Shown piece after piece: positions 47,945 through 56,930 of a DNA stretch of 64,000 nucleotides. Position numbers and translations under genes: made by a program. Under the pieces are notes generated by a model. It was not told the origin of the DNA. It saw nothing but the letters and a program-made list of their open reading frames with translations, and did not search any database. The first letter of the stretch is position 1. Every line of letters begins with the position of its first letter. The DNA lies in the NCBI RefSeq assembly GCF_009755605.1, contig NZ_WPNZ01000010.1, forward strand, positions 62,001 through 126,000, written 5' to 3'. The DNA is from Streptomyces typhae (lineage in GTDB: Bacteria > Actinomycetota > Actinomycetes > Streptomycetales > Streptomycetaceae).

Positions 47945-50239
47945 ATGGCTGGGGCCACGCGTGGGACGCCCGTCGAAGTGGGGGGATATCGGCTCGTCGC
48001 GCAGCTCGGGGCGGGCGGGATGGGGCGGGTGCATCTCGCGCGGTCCGCGTCGGGGCGGCCCGTCGCCGTGAAGACCGTGCACGGGCACCTCGCCGCCGAG
48101 CCGGAGTTCCGCGAGCGCTTCCGCCGCGAGACGGCCGCCGCCCGCGCCGTCACCGGGCCGTACACCGCGGCCGTGCTCGACGCCGACCCGGACGCCGAAC
48201 AGCCCTGGCTGGTGACGGAGTTCTGCGCGGGGCCGCTCCTCGCGGACGCCGTGGCCGCGCACGGCCCGCTCTCCGCCGCCGACCTCGCCGTCCTCGGCGC
48301 CTCCCTCGCCGAGGCCCTGGCCGCCGTGCACGCGGCGGGCATCGTGCACCGCGACCTGAAGCCGTCCAACGTGGTCGTGACCCGTGACGGGCCCAAGGTC
48401 CTCGACTTCGGCATCGCGCAGAGCGCGGTCGACGACAGCCTGACGGCGTCCGACGAAGCCATCGGCTCGCCCGGCTTCATCGCCCCCGAGCAGCTGACCC
48501 GCGCGGAGGGGGACGGCCGGGCGGGGCCGCCGGCCGACGTGTTCGCCCTCGGCGCGCTGCTCGCCCTCGCCGCGACGGGCCGCGCCCCGTTCGGCGCGGA
48601 CGGCGTCGCCCGCGTGCTCTACCGCACTCTGCACGAGCCCCCCGACCTCGTCGGCGTCCCCTCCCCCGCCCTGGGAGCCTTCCTGGCCCGCTGTCTGTCC
48701 CGCGCTCCCGCCGACCGCCCGACGGTCGCCGAAGTCCTGCTCTGGTGCGGGGAGCGGGCGAGCGACGGGCCGGCCCCGTGGTGGGAGCGGGGGGCGGTGG
48801 CGGACCTGATCGGCCGTCATGAGCTCGGGGTCGCGGAGTTATGGGGGGTGGACGACTTGTCGGGGGTGGACGGCGACGCGCGCCACGTTCCGGAGGAGGA
48901 CCCCCCACCGTCCCCCGGCCCCTCCCGCCGCCGCCTCCTGCGATGGGGCGGCGGCACACTCCTCGCCGCCGCGGGCGCGGCCGGTGCCGCCGTGACCCTC
49001 GGGGACGGGGGCATGGGCGGAAAGGCTCCCCGGGCAGGGCGCAAGAAGAGGGTGAAGGGGCCGCCGCAGGGACAGGTGATGTGGCGGCAGGACGTGGGTG
49101 AGCTGCGGCCCGGCGGCACCGGTCTGCGGTTCGACGGGAACAAACTGCACCTGCTCGGCCCGTCCTCCCTCACCTGTCTCGAGGCTCGCTTCGGCACCAC
49201 GCTCTGGGTGTACTCCGCGGACCGGTTACGGGACGTGAGCAGCCACGACGGCACGGTGTACGTGCTGCGGGACTCCCCGTCCGGGCCGGAACTGAACGCC
49301 TTGGACGCCAACGCGGGCCGCAAGACCTGGACCTCTCCGTTCCCGGCCCACCATCCGGTGCGGCGCGCCACGACGCGCCCGCGCTCCTTCGACGCGGACG
49401 CCGCCGCCGACGCCGCCGGCGTGCTGGAAGGCGACCGGAGCATGCTCGTCCCGGCCGGGGACGTGATCTGCTTGCTGACGTACGCCTCGTACGACACCCT
49501 GGCGGCACGGCGCGGTGCCTGGGGCAGGCGCTGGCGGGCGTACGGCTACGACGCGCGTACCCGGGAGGCCCTGTGGTTCCACGAGGGCACCGCCGCCGGA
49601 GTGATCGGCGTCGACACGGAGGGCGGCCGCATCGCCGTCGCCGTGTCCGCGGACCCGGGAGGAGCGCCCTTTGACGAACGCTACGCGCGCGGAGACCCGC
49701 TGGTCGTGCTGCGCGCGAAGGACGGCACGGTGGAGCGGACGGTGCGCGGCGGCGCCCCGTACCCGCGGGCCCATCCGGGCGCGTGGGGCACGGCCTGCTA
49801 CGCGAGCCGCACCGCGATCCGCGCGGTCGACCTCACCTCCGGCCGCGTCCGGTGGACCCGCGGCATGGACGCGGCCGCGACGGTCACCCCGCGAGCGACG
49901 TACGACATGTTCCTCGCCGCGACGCCCAAAGGCCTCGGCGCGTACGGGGTCACTCGGGGACAGCTCCGCTGGCACCGCGACGACGTACGCGCACTCACGG
50001 ACTCCGACGGATGGTTGCTCTCATCAGGCTCGGCTGTGTACGTGTCGGGGCCGGAGCCCGGAACGTCGTCGGGCGAGCCGGACTGGGGTCTGCACGCCCT
50101 GGACGTCCGCACCGGCGACACGGAGTGGGTGATGCCGTACGACATCCGCTCCATACGGGCGGCGACCGCGACACCGGGCCCGGTGCATCTGTACGCGGAG
50201 AAGAGCGTCGTGGCGATCGTTCCTCCGGAGCCGCTGTGA
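47945..50239 (+). CDS. Ser/Thr protein kinase with PQQ-like beta-propeller domain
   Basis: A 764-residue Hanks-type kinase and sensor. The kinase shows the glycine loop LGAGGMGRVH (21-30), invariant Lys 43 (VAVK), catalytic HRDLKPSNV (Asp 137), DFGIA, and a GSPGFIAPEQL activation/P+1 segment. After a Trp-rich segment and a Pro-rich linker, a membrane helix (LLRWGGGTLLAAAGAAGAAVTLG, about 325-350) leads to an extracytoplasmic region with PQQ/WD-like blades (repeated Trp-x-tandem motifs such as VWRQDVGELRPGG-like and VRWTRGMDAA). ATG 47945 follows GAGGAGGAAGG; GTG 47921 is possible. A paralogous kinase follows in tandem. The input signal and substrates are unknown. Confidence 0.93.
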   Translation: MAGATRGTPVEVGGYRLVAQLGAGGMGRVHLARSASGRPVAVKTVHGHLAAEPEFRERFRRETAAARAVTGPYTAAVLDADPDAEQPWLVTEFCAGPLLADAVAAHGPLSAADLAVLGASLAEALAAVHAAGIVHRDLKPSNVVVTRDGPKVLDFGIAQSAVDDSLTASDEAIGSPGFIAPEQLTRAEGDGRAGPPADVFALGALLALAATGRAPFGADGVARVLYRTLHEPPDLVGVPSPALGAFLARCLSRAPADRPTVAEVLLWCGERASDGPAPWWERGAVADLIGRHELGVAELWGVDDLSGVDGDARHVPEEDPPPSPGPSRRRLLRWGGGTLLAAAGAAGAAVTLGDGGMGGKAPRAGRKKRVKGPPQGQVMWRQDVGELRPGGTGLRFDGNKLHLLGPSSLTCLEARFGTTLWVYSADRLRDVSSHDGTVYVLRDSPSGPELNALDANAGRKTWTSPFPAHHPVRRATTRPRSFDADAAADAAGVLEGDRSMLVPAGDVICLLTYASYDTLAARRGAWGRRWRAYGYDARTREALWFHEGTAAGVIGVDTEGGRIAVAVSADPGGAPFDERYARGDPLVVLRAKDGTVERTVRGGAPYPRAHPGAWGTACYASRTAIRAVDLTSGRVRWTRGMDAAATVTPRATYDMFLAATPKGLGAYGVTRGQLRWHRDDVRALTDSDGWLLSSGSAVYVSGPEPGTSSGEPDWGLHALDVRTGDTEWVMPYDIRSIRAATATPGPVHLYAEKSVVAIVPPEPL

Positions 50240-50312
50240 GGACGGCGGCGGAGCGCTGCCCGTGCCGGTGGTGCGCGTACGGTCCCGCCGTGGTCGCGGC
50301 CGGTGTTCCTTC

Positions 50313-52751
50313 ATGACCTCCCCCCTGCTCGCCGACGACCCCTGCGCCCTCGGCGGCCACCGGCTCCTCGCCCGGCTGGGTGCGGGCGGCATGGGCCAGG
50401 TGTACCTGGCCAGGAGTCCGGGCGGGAGGCTGCTCGCGCTGAAGACGGTGCACGCGCACCTCGCGGCCGACGCGCGGTTCAGGGAGCGTTTCCGCAGGGA
50501 GGCGACCGCCGCGCGGGCCGTGACCGGGGCCCACACGGCCGCCGTCGTGGACGCCGACCCGGACGCGGAGCAGCCGTGGCTCGCCACCGCGTATCTGCCG
50601 GGGGTCACACTCCGCCAGGCCGTGGGCGGCACGGGGCCGCTGACACCGGAGACCGTTCGGGCCCTCGCCGCGGCGCTCGCGGAGGCGCTGTCCCGCATCC
50701 ACGCCGCCGGAATCGTCCACCGCGACCTGAAGCCGTCGAACGTCCTGCTCACCGCCGACGGGCCGCGCGTCATCGACTTCGGTGTCGCCCGCGCGACGGA
50801 GGCGAGCGGACACGGGCACCAGCACGGAGCGCTGACCGCCACCGGCGCCCTGCTCGGCACACCCGGCTACATGGCGCCCGAGCAGGTGCTCGGCGGCACG
50901 GTGGGCCCCGCGACCGACGTGTTCGCGCTCGGCGCGGTCCTGGTGTTCGCGGCGACCGGCACCGGGCCCTTCGGCACGGGCCCGCTCGCCGTCCTCCTGT
51001 ACCGGGCGGCCCACGAGGAACCGGACCTCGCGTCGGTGCCGCGCGCCGCGGGCCTGCGCGACCTGGCCGCGGGCTGCCTCCACCGGGATCCGGCGCTGCG
51101 GCCCGGGGTCGAGGCCGTCCTGCGCCGGACCGCCGCGCCCGACAGCCCGCTGTGGTGGCGGCGGGAACCCCTGCGTACCCTCATCGCCGACGCCGCCCCC
51201 GGCCTCCCACCGGCGGACGTCCCTGCCCCGGACGTCCCCGAGCCGGACGCGACACCCACGAGGGACACGTCGGACGCGGCGGGCGCGACGCCCCGGACCT
51301 CCGTCACCCCGGCCCCGCCGCGCTCCGCCGCCCGGCGGCGCACCCTGACCCGCCGTGCCGCCCTCGCCGCCAGCGGGGGCGCGGCCGCGGCCCTCGCCGG
51401 GTGGGCGATCGGCACCGCACCGGGGAGTACCGATGGTTCTACCGACGAGTACTCGTTCGATTGGTGGCCGGGTGACGAGGAGGCCGGGGCGACCCGGTGG
51501 ATGCTCAAACCCGGCAAGGATCCGGGCGGCGACGGCGTGAACGGACTGCTCCTCGCGGGCGACACGGGCAGCGCGGTCAACGTGTACAGGGCGGGAGACG
51601 GCAGCGCGGGTCACGCCGAAGGCACCGTCCTCGTGCACGCCCCCGCCCGCGGCACTTCCCTCGGCGGCGCCGTCACCGCCGTGCGGGCGACCGACGGCAG
51701 CCAGCGGTGGCGCCGGGACGGGGGCACCGCGGAGGGGCCCACACTGTGGGGCGTGCACGACGGGCTCCTGATCGCGCCCGAGGTCCTGCCGGAGGTCATC
51801 GGCGTGGCGACGGGCAAGCCCTGGCCGGTGCTCGGCGCGTGGCCGTCGGTGGCCGCGCGGTGGTACGCGGTCGTGGGCCGCCGCCTGGTGACGCTGCACA
51901 CGAGCGGCTCGGCGGACGACCCGGAGCTGCGCCTGCGCACCCTGCCCGACGGCTCGGCGCCCGACCTGCGCACGGACGTCCCGGTGTGGCTGCCGCCGGC
52001 CGTCCACGGATCGTCGCTGCTGCTCGCGCCCGAGCCCGCGTCCCCGGCCGACGGGGCGACCTGCCTCGACGCCCGTACGGGCAAGCAGCGGTGGTCGTAC
52101 GAGGGCCTGCGCTCCGCGGACCGCGCGGTGGCAGCACCCGTGACCCTTCCGCGGGACGGGGCGCGCGGAGCACGGTTCGCGCTGCTCACCGAGGAGGCCG
52201 AGCTGCACCTGATCGATGTGCGCGACGGCGGCAGGGCGGTGGCACGGCGCCGCCTCGGCATGACGGCGGGCCGGGGCACGACGGCGCTCGGGTACGCCGC
52301 GGGCGTCGGCCTGGCGCTCGGCGGCGGCAGGCTCGTCGGCTTCGCCCCCGGGGACGGCGAGGAGCTCTGGTCGCACCCGTCCGCCGGGCTCGACGCGAGC
52401 TGGCCGCGGCGGCCGGGCGGCGCGCCGGGGCCCGTGACCGCCGACGGCGTGCTCGTGCACTGGGCGGACACCACCACGCTCCAGGGCGTCGACCTCCGCG
52501 ACGGCCGCGAGCCGCTGTGGCGGGCGCCGGTCGACGCGACCGACCGGCGCCCGCCCGTCGTCGGCGGCGGCACCGTCTACGTCACGGCGGGCCAGGAGGT
52601 CCACGCCCTCAGCCTGCGCGACGGGAAGCACCGGACGAGTTGGTCGTTGCCCGAGGCGGACAGTCCCATCACCTCGCTCGCCGCCGACTCCGCGGGCTGG
52701 TACGCGATCGCCGGCGGGTCCGTGCAGGCCGTCAACGCACCCGCGTGGTGA
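50313..52751 (+). CDS. Ser/Thr protein kinase with PQQ-like beta-propeller domain (tandem paralogue)
   Basis: An 812-residue kinase with the same architecture as the gene immediately upstream; the catalytic domains are close relatives (shared AGGMG loop, RFRREATAARAVTGAHTAAVVDADPDAEQPWL block, HRDLKPSNVLL with catalytic Asp about 138, GTPGYMAPEQVLGG). A Pro/Asp/Thr-rich juxtamembrane linker leads to one membrane helix (RRAALAASGGAAAALAGWAIGTA), then an extracellular beta-propeller with repeated Gly-x-x-W/R blades (TDGSQRWRRDG, RTGKQRWSYEG, GDGEELWSHPS, DGREPLWRAPV). ATG 50313 fits best. The tandem arrangement suggests local duplication followed by divergence of the sensor. Confidence 0.93.
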   Translation: MTSPLLADDPCALGGHRLLARLGAGGMGQVYLARSPGGRLLALKTVHAHLAADARFRERFRREATAARAVTGAHTAAVVDADPDAEQPWLATAYLPGVTLRQAVGGTGPLTPETVRALAAALAEALSRIHAAGIVHRDLKPSNVLLTADGPRVIDFGVARATEASGHGHQHGALTATGALLGTPGYMAPEQVLGGTVGPATDVFALGAVLVFAATGTGPFGTGPLAVLLYRAAHEEPDLASVPRAAGLRDLAAGCLHRDPALRPGVEAVLRRTAAPDSPLWWRREPLRTLIADAAPGLPPADVPAPDVPEPDATPTRDTSDAAGATPRTSVTPAPPRSAARRRTLTRRAALAASGGAAAALAGWAIGTAPGSTDGSTDEYSFDWWPGDEEAGATRWMLKPGKDPGGDGVNGLLLAGDTGSAVNVYRAGDGSAGHAEGTVLVHAPARGTSLGGAVTAVRATDGSQRWRRDGGTAEGPTLWGVHDGLLIAPEVLPEVIGVATGKPWPVLGAWPSVAARWYAVVGRRLVTLHTSGSADDPELRLRTLPDGSAPDLRTDVPVWLPPAVHGSSLLLAPEPASPADGATCLDARTGKQRWSYEGLRSADRAVAAPVTLPRDGARGARFALLTEEAELHLIDVRDGGRAVARRRLGMTAGRGTTALGYAAGVGLALGGGRLVGFAPGDGEELWSHPSAGLDASWPRRPGGAPGPVTADGVLVHWADTTTLQGVDLRDGREPLWRAPVDATDRRPPVVGGGTVYVTAGQEVHALSLRDGKHRTSWSLPEADSPITSLAADSAGWYAIAGGSVQAVNAPAW

Positions 52752-52779
52752 GGACCCCGCGCGGTGCGGGCAAGGGCGC

Positions 52780-54249
52780 TCAGGGACGCTGGCGCCGCCA
52801 CGGCCCCCTGATCGCCAGCATGATGCCCGGCGTCTGGATGTTGGCGAACAGCGTCCGGCCGTCGGGCGAGAAGGTGACGCCGGTGAACTCGCTGTAGGAC
52901 GGCTTCTCCGGAGTGCCCGCGTTCAGTTCGTTGCGGGCGATGGGGTACGTGCGCCCGCGCTCGGTCGCGCCGAACAGGTGCTGGACGCCGTCGCCGTCCT
53001 CGGCGACGACGAGGCCGCCGTAGGGCGAGACGGTGATGTTGTCGGGGCCGTCGAACGCGCCGTCCTTGTCGGGGTTCTGGTTGACGCCGAGGAGCACCTT
53101 CAGGGTCAGGGTGCGGCGGCCGGGGTGGTAGAACCACACCTGCCCGTCGTGCTGCTCGGGGCTCTCGTCACGGGCGTACGAGGACACGATGTAGGTGCCG
53201 CCGTCGCCCCACCACATGCCTTCGAGCTTGCGGGCGCGGGTGACGTCCCCGGGGCCGAACTGCTTGCGGACCGGCACGGTGCGCGCGTCGCGGTCCTCGA
53301 CCTCCACCCAGTCCACGCCGTACACGGTGCCGATCTTCTTGGCGCGGGCGAGGTCGTCGACGTAGCGGCCGCCGGAGTCGTAGCACTTGAGGGCCTTGAG
53401 GACACCGGCGTCGTCGGCGAGGGCGCGCAGCCTGCCGCGGCCGTGCCGGAAGCCGTGCGGCGGCGTCCAGCGGTAGAGCAGGCCGTTGGGCCCGGAGGCG
53501 TCCTCGGTGAGGTAGAGGTGGCCGCGCTTGGGGTCGACGACGACGGCTTCGTGGGCGTAACGGCCGAGGGCCTTGAGGGGCTTCGGGTCGCGGTTGGCCC
53601 GCCGGTCGTAGGGGTCGACCTCGAAGACGTAGCCGTGGTCCTTGGTCATGCCGTTCTGGCCTGCCCGGTCCTCGGTCTCCTCGCAGGTGAGCCAGGTGCC
53701 CCACGGGGTCGAGCCGCCCGCGCAGTTGGTGGCGGTGCCCGCTATGCCGACCCACTCGGCGATCTCGCCGCCGCGGCGCACCTCGACGACCGTGCAGCCG
53801 CCCGCCGCGGCCGGGTCGTACACGAGGCCCTCGGCGAGCGGGACGGGGTACTTGGCGCGGGTGCGGGGGCCGCCGATCTCGTGGTTGTTGACGAGGAGGG
53901 TGACGCCGCGGTGCCCCTCGAAGGCGGCGGTGCCGTCGTGGTGGGACGGTGTGAACTCGCCGGTCTCCAGCTTGGTCTTCCCGCTGTGGGTGACGACGCG
54001 GTACGAGAACCCCGCGGGCAGGGCGAGGAGCCCTTCGGGGTCGGGGAGCAGCGGGCCGTAGCCGGGCGAGCCGTGGCCGTGGCCGTATCCCTCGGCCGTG
54101 TCGGCGGCTTCGATGCCGGCTACTTCGGGGTCCTCGGCGGCGAGTGCTCCGGGTGCGGTGGCGAGCGCGCCGACGCTGCCGGCCAGGGCGACGCCCGCCC
54201 CGGTGGCCGCCGACCGTCTGGTGAAGTCCCTGCGGGTGAGCGACGACAT
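52780..54249 (-). CDS. phoX: PhoX-family alkaline phosphatase (DUF839), Tat-exported
   Basis: PhoX enzymes are calcium- and iron-dependent secreted phosphatases. The 489-residue protein has a Tat signal (TRRDFTRRSAATGAGVALAGSVGALA, cleavage near residue 38). Family blocks include LLALPAGFSYRVVTHSG, LLVNNHEIGG, GGSTPWGTWLTCEET, RYAHEAVVVDP, LYLTEDASGPNGLLYRWTPP, EGMWWGDGGTYIVSS, FDGPDNITVSPYGGLVVAEDG and the final FTGVTFSPDGRTLFANIQTPG. These carry the Glu, Asp and Cys metal ligands of PhoX. A candidate PHO box lies upstream. It is convergent with the kinase gene, with only 28 bp between the stops. Confidence 0.93.
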   Translation of the reverse strand: MSSLTRRDFTRRSAATGAGVALAGSVGALATAPGALAAEDPEVAGIEAADTAEGYGHGHGSPGYGPLLPDPEGLLALPAGFSYRVVTHSGKTKLETGEFTPSHHDGTAAFEGHRGVTLLVNNHEIGGPRTRAKYPVPLAEGLVYDPAAAGGCTVVEVRRGGEIAEWVGIAGTATNCAGGSTPWGTWLTCEETEDRAGQNGMTKDHGYVFEVDPYDRRANRDPKPLKALGRYAHEAVVVDPKRGHLYLTEDASGPNGLLYRWTPPHGFRHGRGRLRALADDAGVLKALKCYDSGGRYVDDLARAKKIGTVYGVDWVEVEDRDARTVPVRKQFGPGDVTRARKLEGMWWGDGGTYIVSSYARDESPEQHDGQVWFYHPGRRTLTLKVLLGVNQNPDKDGAFDGPDNITVSPYGGLVVAEDGDGVQHLFGATERGRTYPIARNELNAGTPEKPSYSEFTGVTFSPDGRTLFANIQTPGIMLAIRGPWRRQRP

Positions 54250-54310
54250 GAGTTCTCCTGAGGGCGCGTACGACCGGGCCTGGGCCTGCTGTCGGCGACA
54301 CGGTCCCGCT

Positions 54311-54332
54311 CACGTATAAACGGCAGTTGAAC
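54311..54332 (-). promoter_or_regulatory. candidate PHO box upstream of phoX
   Basis: On the minus strand, two adjacent 11-nt units, GTTCAACTGCC and GTTTATACGTG, lie about 60-85 bp before the phoX start. Both resemble the Streptomyces PhoP direct-repeat unit (G-G/T-T-C-A-Y-Y-Y-R-G/C); the first matches better than the second. This fits phosphate-starvation control of a secreted phosphatase. Confidence 0.45.
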
Positions 54333-54390
54333 GAAGGCCGACTTCGGCGGTCGACTTCCGGACGCACAGATTCCGCCAGGAGGCTCTCAT

Positions 54391-55218
54391 ATGAGTACGG
54401 ACATGGGGACGACCACGGACGCCGACACGGCGACCGGTACGGCCGCGCGGGGGCCCTTCCCCGCCTCCGGCCGCCGCGTGCTGGTCAGCGGCGCCTCCCG
54501 GGGGCTCGGGCGCGCCCTGTCCCGGGCGTTCGCGGACAACGGCGACCGGGTCGCGGTGCACTTCGGCTCGCGTGCGGACGACGCGCGGGCCACCCTCGAC
54601 TCGCTCGCGGGTTCCGGGCACGTCCTGGTGGGCGGCGACCTGGCGGACCCGGCGGGCGCCCGGGACGTGGCGGACCGCGCGGCCGACGCGCTCGGCGGCA
54701 TCGACGTCCTGGTCAACAACGCCGCCGTCAATCTGCCGCACCCGCCCGCGACCACCTCGTACGAGGACTGGTCCGCGCTGTGGCAGCGGCACGTCGCGGT
54801 GAACCTGGTCGCGACCGCGAACCTCAGCCACCTGGCGGCGCACCGCATGAGGGGGCAGGGCACCGGTGGCCGGATTCTCAACATCGGCTCGCGCGGGGCC
54901 TTCCGGGGCGAGCCCGACCACCCCGCGTACGGCGCGACGAAGGCGGCCGTGCACGCGCTCGGCCAGTCGCTGGCCGTGGCGCTCGCGCCGCACGGGATCG
55001 CCGTGGCGTCGGTGGCGCCCGGGTTCTTCGGCACCGAGCGTGTCGCCCACCGGCTCGACGGCGCGGAGGGCGAGGCGATCCGCGCGCAGAGCCCGTTCGG
55101 ACGCGCGGGCACCGCGGAGGAGATCGCCGCCGCGGTGCTCTGGCTGGCGTCGCCGCCCGCCGAGTGGGCCTCCGGCGCGGTCATCGACCTCAACGGAGCG
55201 TCGCATCTGCGCACGTGA
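54391..55218 (+). CDS. short-chain dehydrogenase/reductase
   Basis: A 275-residue classical SDR. The cofactor loop SGASRGLGRAL (about 33-43) and NNAAV are present; the catalytic tetrad is Ser in ILNIGSRGAF, Tyr and Lys in YGATKAAVHAL, and Asn in the HVAVNLVA helix. SVAPGFFGTERV follows in the normal place. The N-terminal 20 residues are Asp/Thr-rich. The function cannot be narrowed beyond NAD(P)-dependent oxidoreductase, possibly a 3-oxoacyl-ACP reductase-like enzyme. It is divergent from phoX; the ATG has CCAGGAGG upstream. The next gene downstream is 240 bp away. Confidence 0.92.
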   Translation: MSTDMGTTTDADTATGTAARGPFPASGRRVLVSGASRGLGRALSRAFADNGDRVAVHFGSRADDARATLDSLAGSGHVLVGGDLADPAGARDVADRAADALGGIDVLVNNAAVNLPHPPATTSYEDWSALWQRHVAVNLVATANLSHLAAHRMRGQGTGGRILNIGSRGAFRGEPDHPAYGATKAAVHALGQSLAVALAPHGIAVASVAPGFFGTERVAHRLDGAEGEAIRAQSPFGRAGTAEEIAAAVLWLASPPAEWASGAVIDLNGASHLRT

Positions 55219-55458
55219 GCCCGGTACCGCGTACGGGATGCGGCGTACGTTTCCCGCACGTAACTGGTTGGAGCAGTCCGCGCCAACCGGACAGAACCTT
55301 GCTGAACAAGGTCAACAGGCGCGGAACGGCAGCAAAGGCAAGATTTCACGCGCCACGCCTTGACCGGCCCCGGCCCCGGCAATAGACACCCAGGTACCGC
55401 ATCCCGCGGGGGCGCCCCCGCGGAACCGCATCACCCACGCGGGGGGAGGCGAGCCGGA

Positions 55459-55695
55459 GTGGACGCACACCAGGCACGCAGCCTCCATGAGGACCGGCTG
55501 ATGAGGCTGGCCAACGTCACCGGTGTCGGCACCGGCAGGGACGAGCACTCGGGCGCGGACGTGATCGTCGTCTTCGTCACGCGCAGGGTGTCCCGTGACC
55601 GGCTCCGGGACGAGGACGTGATTCCGGACGTACTCGACGGCGTGCCCGTGCGTGTCCTCGCCATCGGCGACGTCGGCGCGCAGGGCGACGCCTGA
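55459..55695 (+). CDS. small protein paralogous to the N-terminal domain of the following protease
   Basis: A 78-residue protein from GTG 55459 (GGGGGAGG upstream). Its strand pattern VIVVFVTRRVSRDRLRDEDVIPDVLDGVPVRVLAIGDVGAQ aligns with residues about 52-98 of the protease encoded next (VLVFVTQKVPESLLPERDVIP..., IVAVGHVAAQ), so both contain the same alpha/beta module. No catalytic residues are present. It is 50 bp upstream of the protease and in the same direction, so the two are likely cotranscribed. It could act as a free-standing propeptide-like partner or regulator of the protease (inference). There is no signal peptide. Confidence 0.7.
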   Translation: MDAHQARSLHEDRLMRLANVTGVGTGRDEHSGADVIVVFVTRRVSRDRLRDEDVIPDVLDGVPVRVLAIGDVGAQGDA

Positions 55696-55745
55696 GACGG
55701 CCCGGAACCCTTGAGCTTCACCCACAGGGGAAGAGGTGGTCTGGC

Positions 55746-56903
55746 GTGAGCCAGCCCGAACTGATGCGAGGACCCACCGGCGGCACGCTCAGCGACAGCG
55801 CCCGGCAGCAGGCGTCGAACGACTTCATGCGCCGCGACCAGCCGCTCGCGAACGTCGTCGGCTTCGGCCACGGCGTGAAGTGGAGCAACGGCACGCCCAC
55901 CGGTGAACCCGCCGTCCTGGTCTTCGTCACCCAGAAGGTGCCCGAGTCGCTCCTTCCCGAGAGGGACGTGATCCCGCGCCAGATGGACGACGGCACACCC
56001 ACCGACATCGTCGCCGTCGGCCATGTCGCCGCCCAGCGGCAGCAGAGCAAGGCCGGGCGCGGCGACGTGCGCGGCCCGATGGCGTACGAGGCCGGGGCCG
56101 CGGCGGGCGGGCAGTTCGCGGGCCTGGCCCAGCCGCAGCTCGAAGAGGCCGGCGGGCTCGGGGCGTTCGAGCCGCAGCTGCTCAAGCGCCGGATGCGGCC
56201 GAGCCCGTCCGGGTTCTCGGTCGGCAACGTGCGCGTCACCGCGGGCACGCTCGGCAGCGTGGTGTACGACTTCCTGCCCGGCGCGGCCGTCGACCCGCCG
56301 GGCCCCGGGCTCGGCGTGCCGGCGAAGTTCTACATCCTGTCCAACAACCACGTCCTCGCCGACTCCAACCGGGCCCAGCTCGGCAGCGCCATCGTGCAGC
56401 CCGGCGTGTTCGACGGCGGCCAGGACCCCGCGGACCGGATCGCGACCCTGGACCGCTTCATCACGATCCAGTTCGCCCCGCAGATCCCGCTGGAGCGGCA
56501 CAACAACGTGGTGGACGCCGCCCTCGGCACCGTCGACTTCCAGGACGCGACACGCGAGCAGTATTTCAGCGGCGCTCCCCGGGCCTGGCGCCGCAAGGCG
56601 AACGTGGCCGTGGGCGACCTCGTGAAGAAGTCCGGCCGCACGACGAACATCAGCTTCGGCCGGATCATCTCCGTCGACGCGACGATCGACGTGAACTACG
56701 GCACCGCGGGCACCGCCCGCTTCAAGGACCAGATCCTCACCACCAACATCTCCGCGGGCGGCGACTCCGGTTCCCTGGTGACCTCGTTCGACAACGTGGC
56801 GCTCGGCCTGCTCTTCGCCGGGTCCTCGACCGTCACCGTCGTCAACCACATCGAGAACGTCCGCGCGCTGCTGCGCGTCGAGATCGCGGAACAGCTGGCC
56901 TGA
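55746..56903 (+). CDS. trypsin-like serine protease with N-terminal pro-like domain, no signal peptide
   Basis: A 385-residue trypsin-fold protease. The catalytic triad can be placed: His 202 in FYILSNNHVLADSN, Asp 257 in NNVVDAALGTVDF, and Ser 341 in the oxyanion motif ISAGGDSGSLV. Residues about 30-100 form a domain shared with the small protein encoded upstream, containing VVGFGHGVKW and VFVTQKVPESLLPERDVIP. No signal peptide is visible, so the site of action is uncertain; it may be cytoplasmic or leave by an unconventional route. Start GTG 55746 (AAGAGG upstream). It is followed 27 bp later by a 148-residue hypothetical gene, giving a three-gene operon. Confidence 0.85.
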   Translation: MSQPELMRGPTGGTLSDSARQQASNDFMRRDQPLANVVGFGHGVKWSNGTPTGEPAVLVFVTQKVPESLLPERDVIPRQMDDGTPTDIVAVGHVAAQRQQSKAGRGDVRGPMAYEAGAAAGGQFAGLAQPQLEEAGGLGAFEPQLLKRRMRPSPSGFSVGNVRVTAGTLGSVVYDFLPGAAVDPPGPGLGVPAKFYILSNNHVLADSNRAQLGSAIVQPGVFDGGQDPADRIATLDRFITIQFAPQIPLERHNNVVDAALGTVDFQDATREQYFSGAPRAWRRKANVAVGDLVKKSGRTTNISFGRIISVDATIDVNYGTAGTARFKDQILTTNISAGGDSGSLVTSFDNVALGLLFAGSSTVTVVNHIENVRALLRVEIAEQLA

Positions 56904-56930
56904 CGCACGACTTCCCGGAGGGAGGGTTCC

